Shown here piece by piece: positions 63,781 through 64,000 of a stretch of DNA of 64,000 bases; position 1 is the first letter of the stretch; each line of letters starts with the position of its first letter. The position numbers were made by a program, and so were the translations under genes. This DNA comes from Arachidicoccus sp. (lineage in GTDB: Bacteria > Bacteroidota > Bacteroidia > Chitinophagales > Chitinophagaceae). Below the pieces are notes generated by a model. That model was not told the origin of the DNA and did no database searches. It was given only the letters and a program-made list of their open reading frames with translations. The stretch is from assembly GCA_028283605.1 (NCBI GenBank), contig JAPWKH010000008.1, positions 1 to 64,000 of the forward strand, written 5' to 3'.

Positions 63781-63912
63781 GGAAATGCAAGATTATTGGA
63801 CACGGTTAAAATAATGTCGGAGGAAATTGTTGATGGAAAATTCAGGTAAGTAGAGATGATCTTTTATATAAAGTTCAATCGTATGTGAGAAATAACTAAA
63901 TAGCGTATAGAG

Positions 63913-64000
63913 ATGAAAAAAATATTTTATGGATGGGTTATCATTGCTTTGGCCTCCCTTTTAATATCGTTAAATTGTACTGCTCAAAGAGGTGAGTTGG
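63913..64000 (+). CDS. Start of an exported protein, cut by the window edge
   Basis: ATG at 63913 opens MKKIFYGWVIIALASLLISLNCTAQRGEL, a signal peptide (cleavage near TAQ, or lipidation at the cysteine). The frame is open to base 64000. It runs in the same direction as the GH106 gene and is probably part of the same glycan-use region; nothing more can be said. Confidence 0.55.
   Translation, partial: MKKIFYGWVIIALASLLISLNCTAQRGEL

Noticed and set aside
1-64000. CRISPR arrays, rRNA genes, prophage structural genes
   Set aside because: No regularly spaced repeats, rRNA-like sequence or phage structural proteins were seen on either strand.

Overview
The window joins two unrelated genomes. Bases 1 to about 13,180 are GC-rich with proteobacterial codon use and gene content resembling Alcaligenaceae/Burkholderiales (Achromobacter- or Bordetella-like). 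From about 13,180 to the end the DNA is AT-rich and typical of Bacteroidota, most likely Chitinophagaceae: SusC/SusD pair, TAnnTTTG promoter boxes, TDH-type threonine dehydrogenase, MIP-type FKBP, prenyltransferase of the GGGP type, GH106 glycosidase. The switch falls inside one open reading frame (12,097-14,826) that begins as a Liv-type periplasmic binding protein and ends as the C-terminal half of a SusC receptor. No mobile element marks the join, so an assembly or library chimera is the simplest reading. The two parts should be treated as separate organisms until long reads say otherwise.

Proteobacterial part. Bases 1-2,850 hold a partial gene running off the left edge, its upstream neighbour, a small HExxH metalloprotease-like gene, and two broken genes (one with an in-frame stop, one an exonuclease III remnant with a frameshift). 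Bases 2,850-11,803 form one leftward catabolic operon: a Liv-type ABC transporter (binding protein with a frameshift behind its signal peptide, LivH-LivM fused in one chain, LivG, LivF), an AllA-like/FrdA-like fusion flavoprotein, a small 2Fe-2S protein, an NHL beta-propeller protein and a MarR-type regulator. A second binding protein is divergent. The set looks like uptake plus oxidation and cleavage of a small organic acid or ureido/acyl-glycine compound; the substrate is unknown.

Bacteroidota part. Bases 13,180-17,540 are a truncated SusC, a SusD and a TlpA-like thioredoxin protein. They are followed by decayed IS982 transposase and tyrosine-recombinase fragments beside tRNA-Arg(CCT), the remains of an island. 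Bases 18,400-56,630 are a housekeeping backbone: KDO/lipid A genes (kdsA, kdsC, lpxB), DNA metabolism (priA, ftsK, ung, polA), ubiX, tdh, mgtE, a SulP-carbonic anhydrase operon, peptidases, an ECF sigma factor, glutathione peroxidase. It is interrupted by a very AT-rich patch with an APS kinase-sulfotransferase pair and by two families of dispersed repeats (a 168-bp MITE-like element in two inverted copies and a GC-rich 170-190-bp element in two copies). A structured-RNA candidate lies at 32.46-32.58 kb.

Bases 56,738-64,000: a CAT-anticodon tRNA is followed by a truncated sugar-isomerase fragment, a secreted (alpha/alpha)6 glycosidase, a divergent GH106 alpha-L-rhamnosidase-like enzyme with a perfect palindrome between them, a decayed second GH106-like C-terminus and the start of another exported protein. 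This is a plant-glycan utilisation region, possibly an island at the tRNA.
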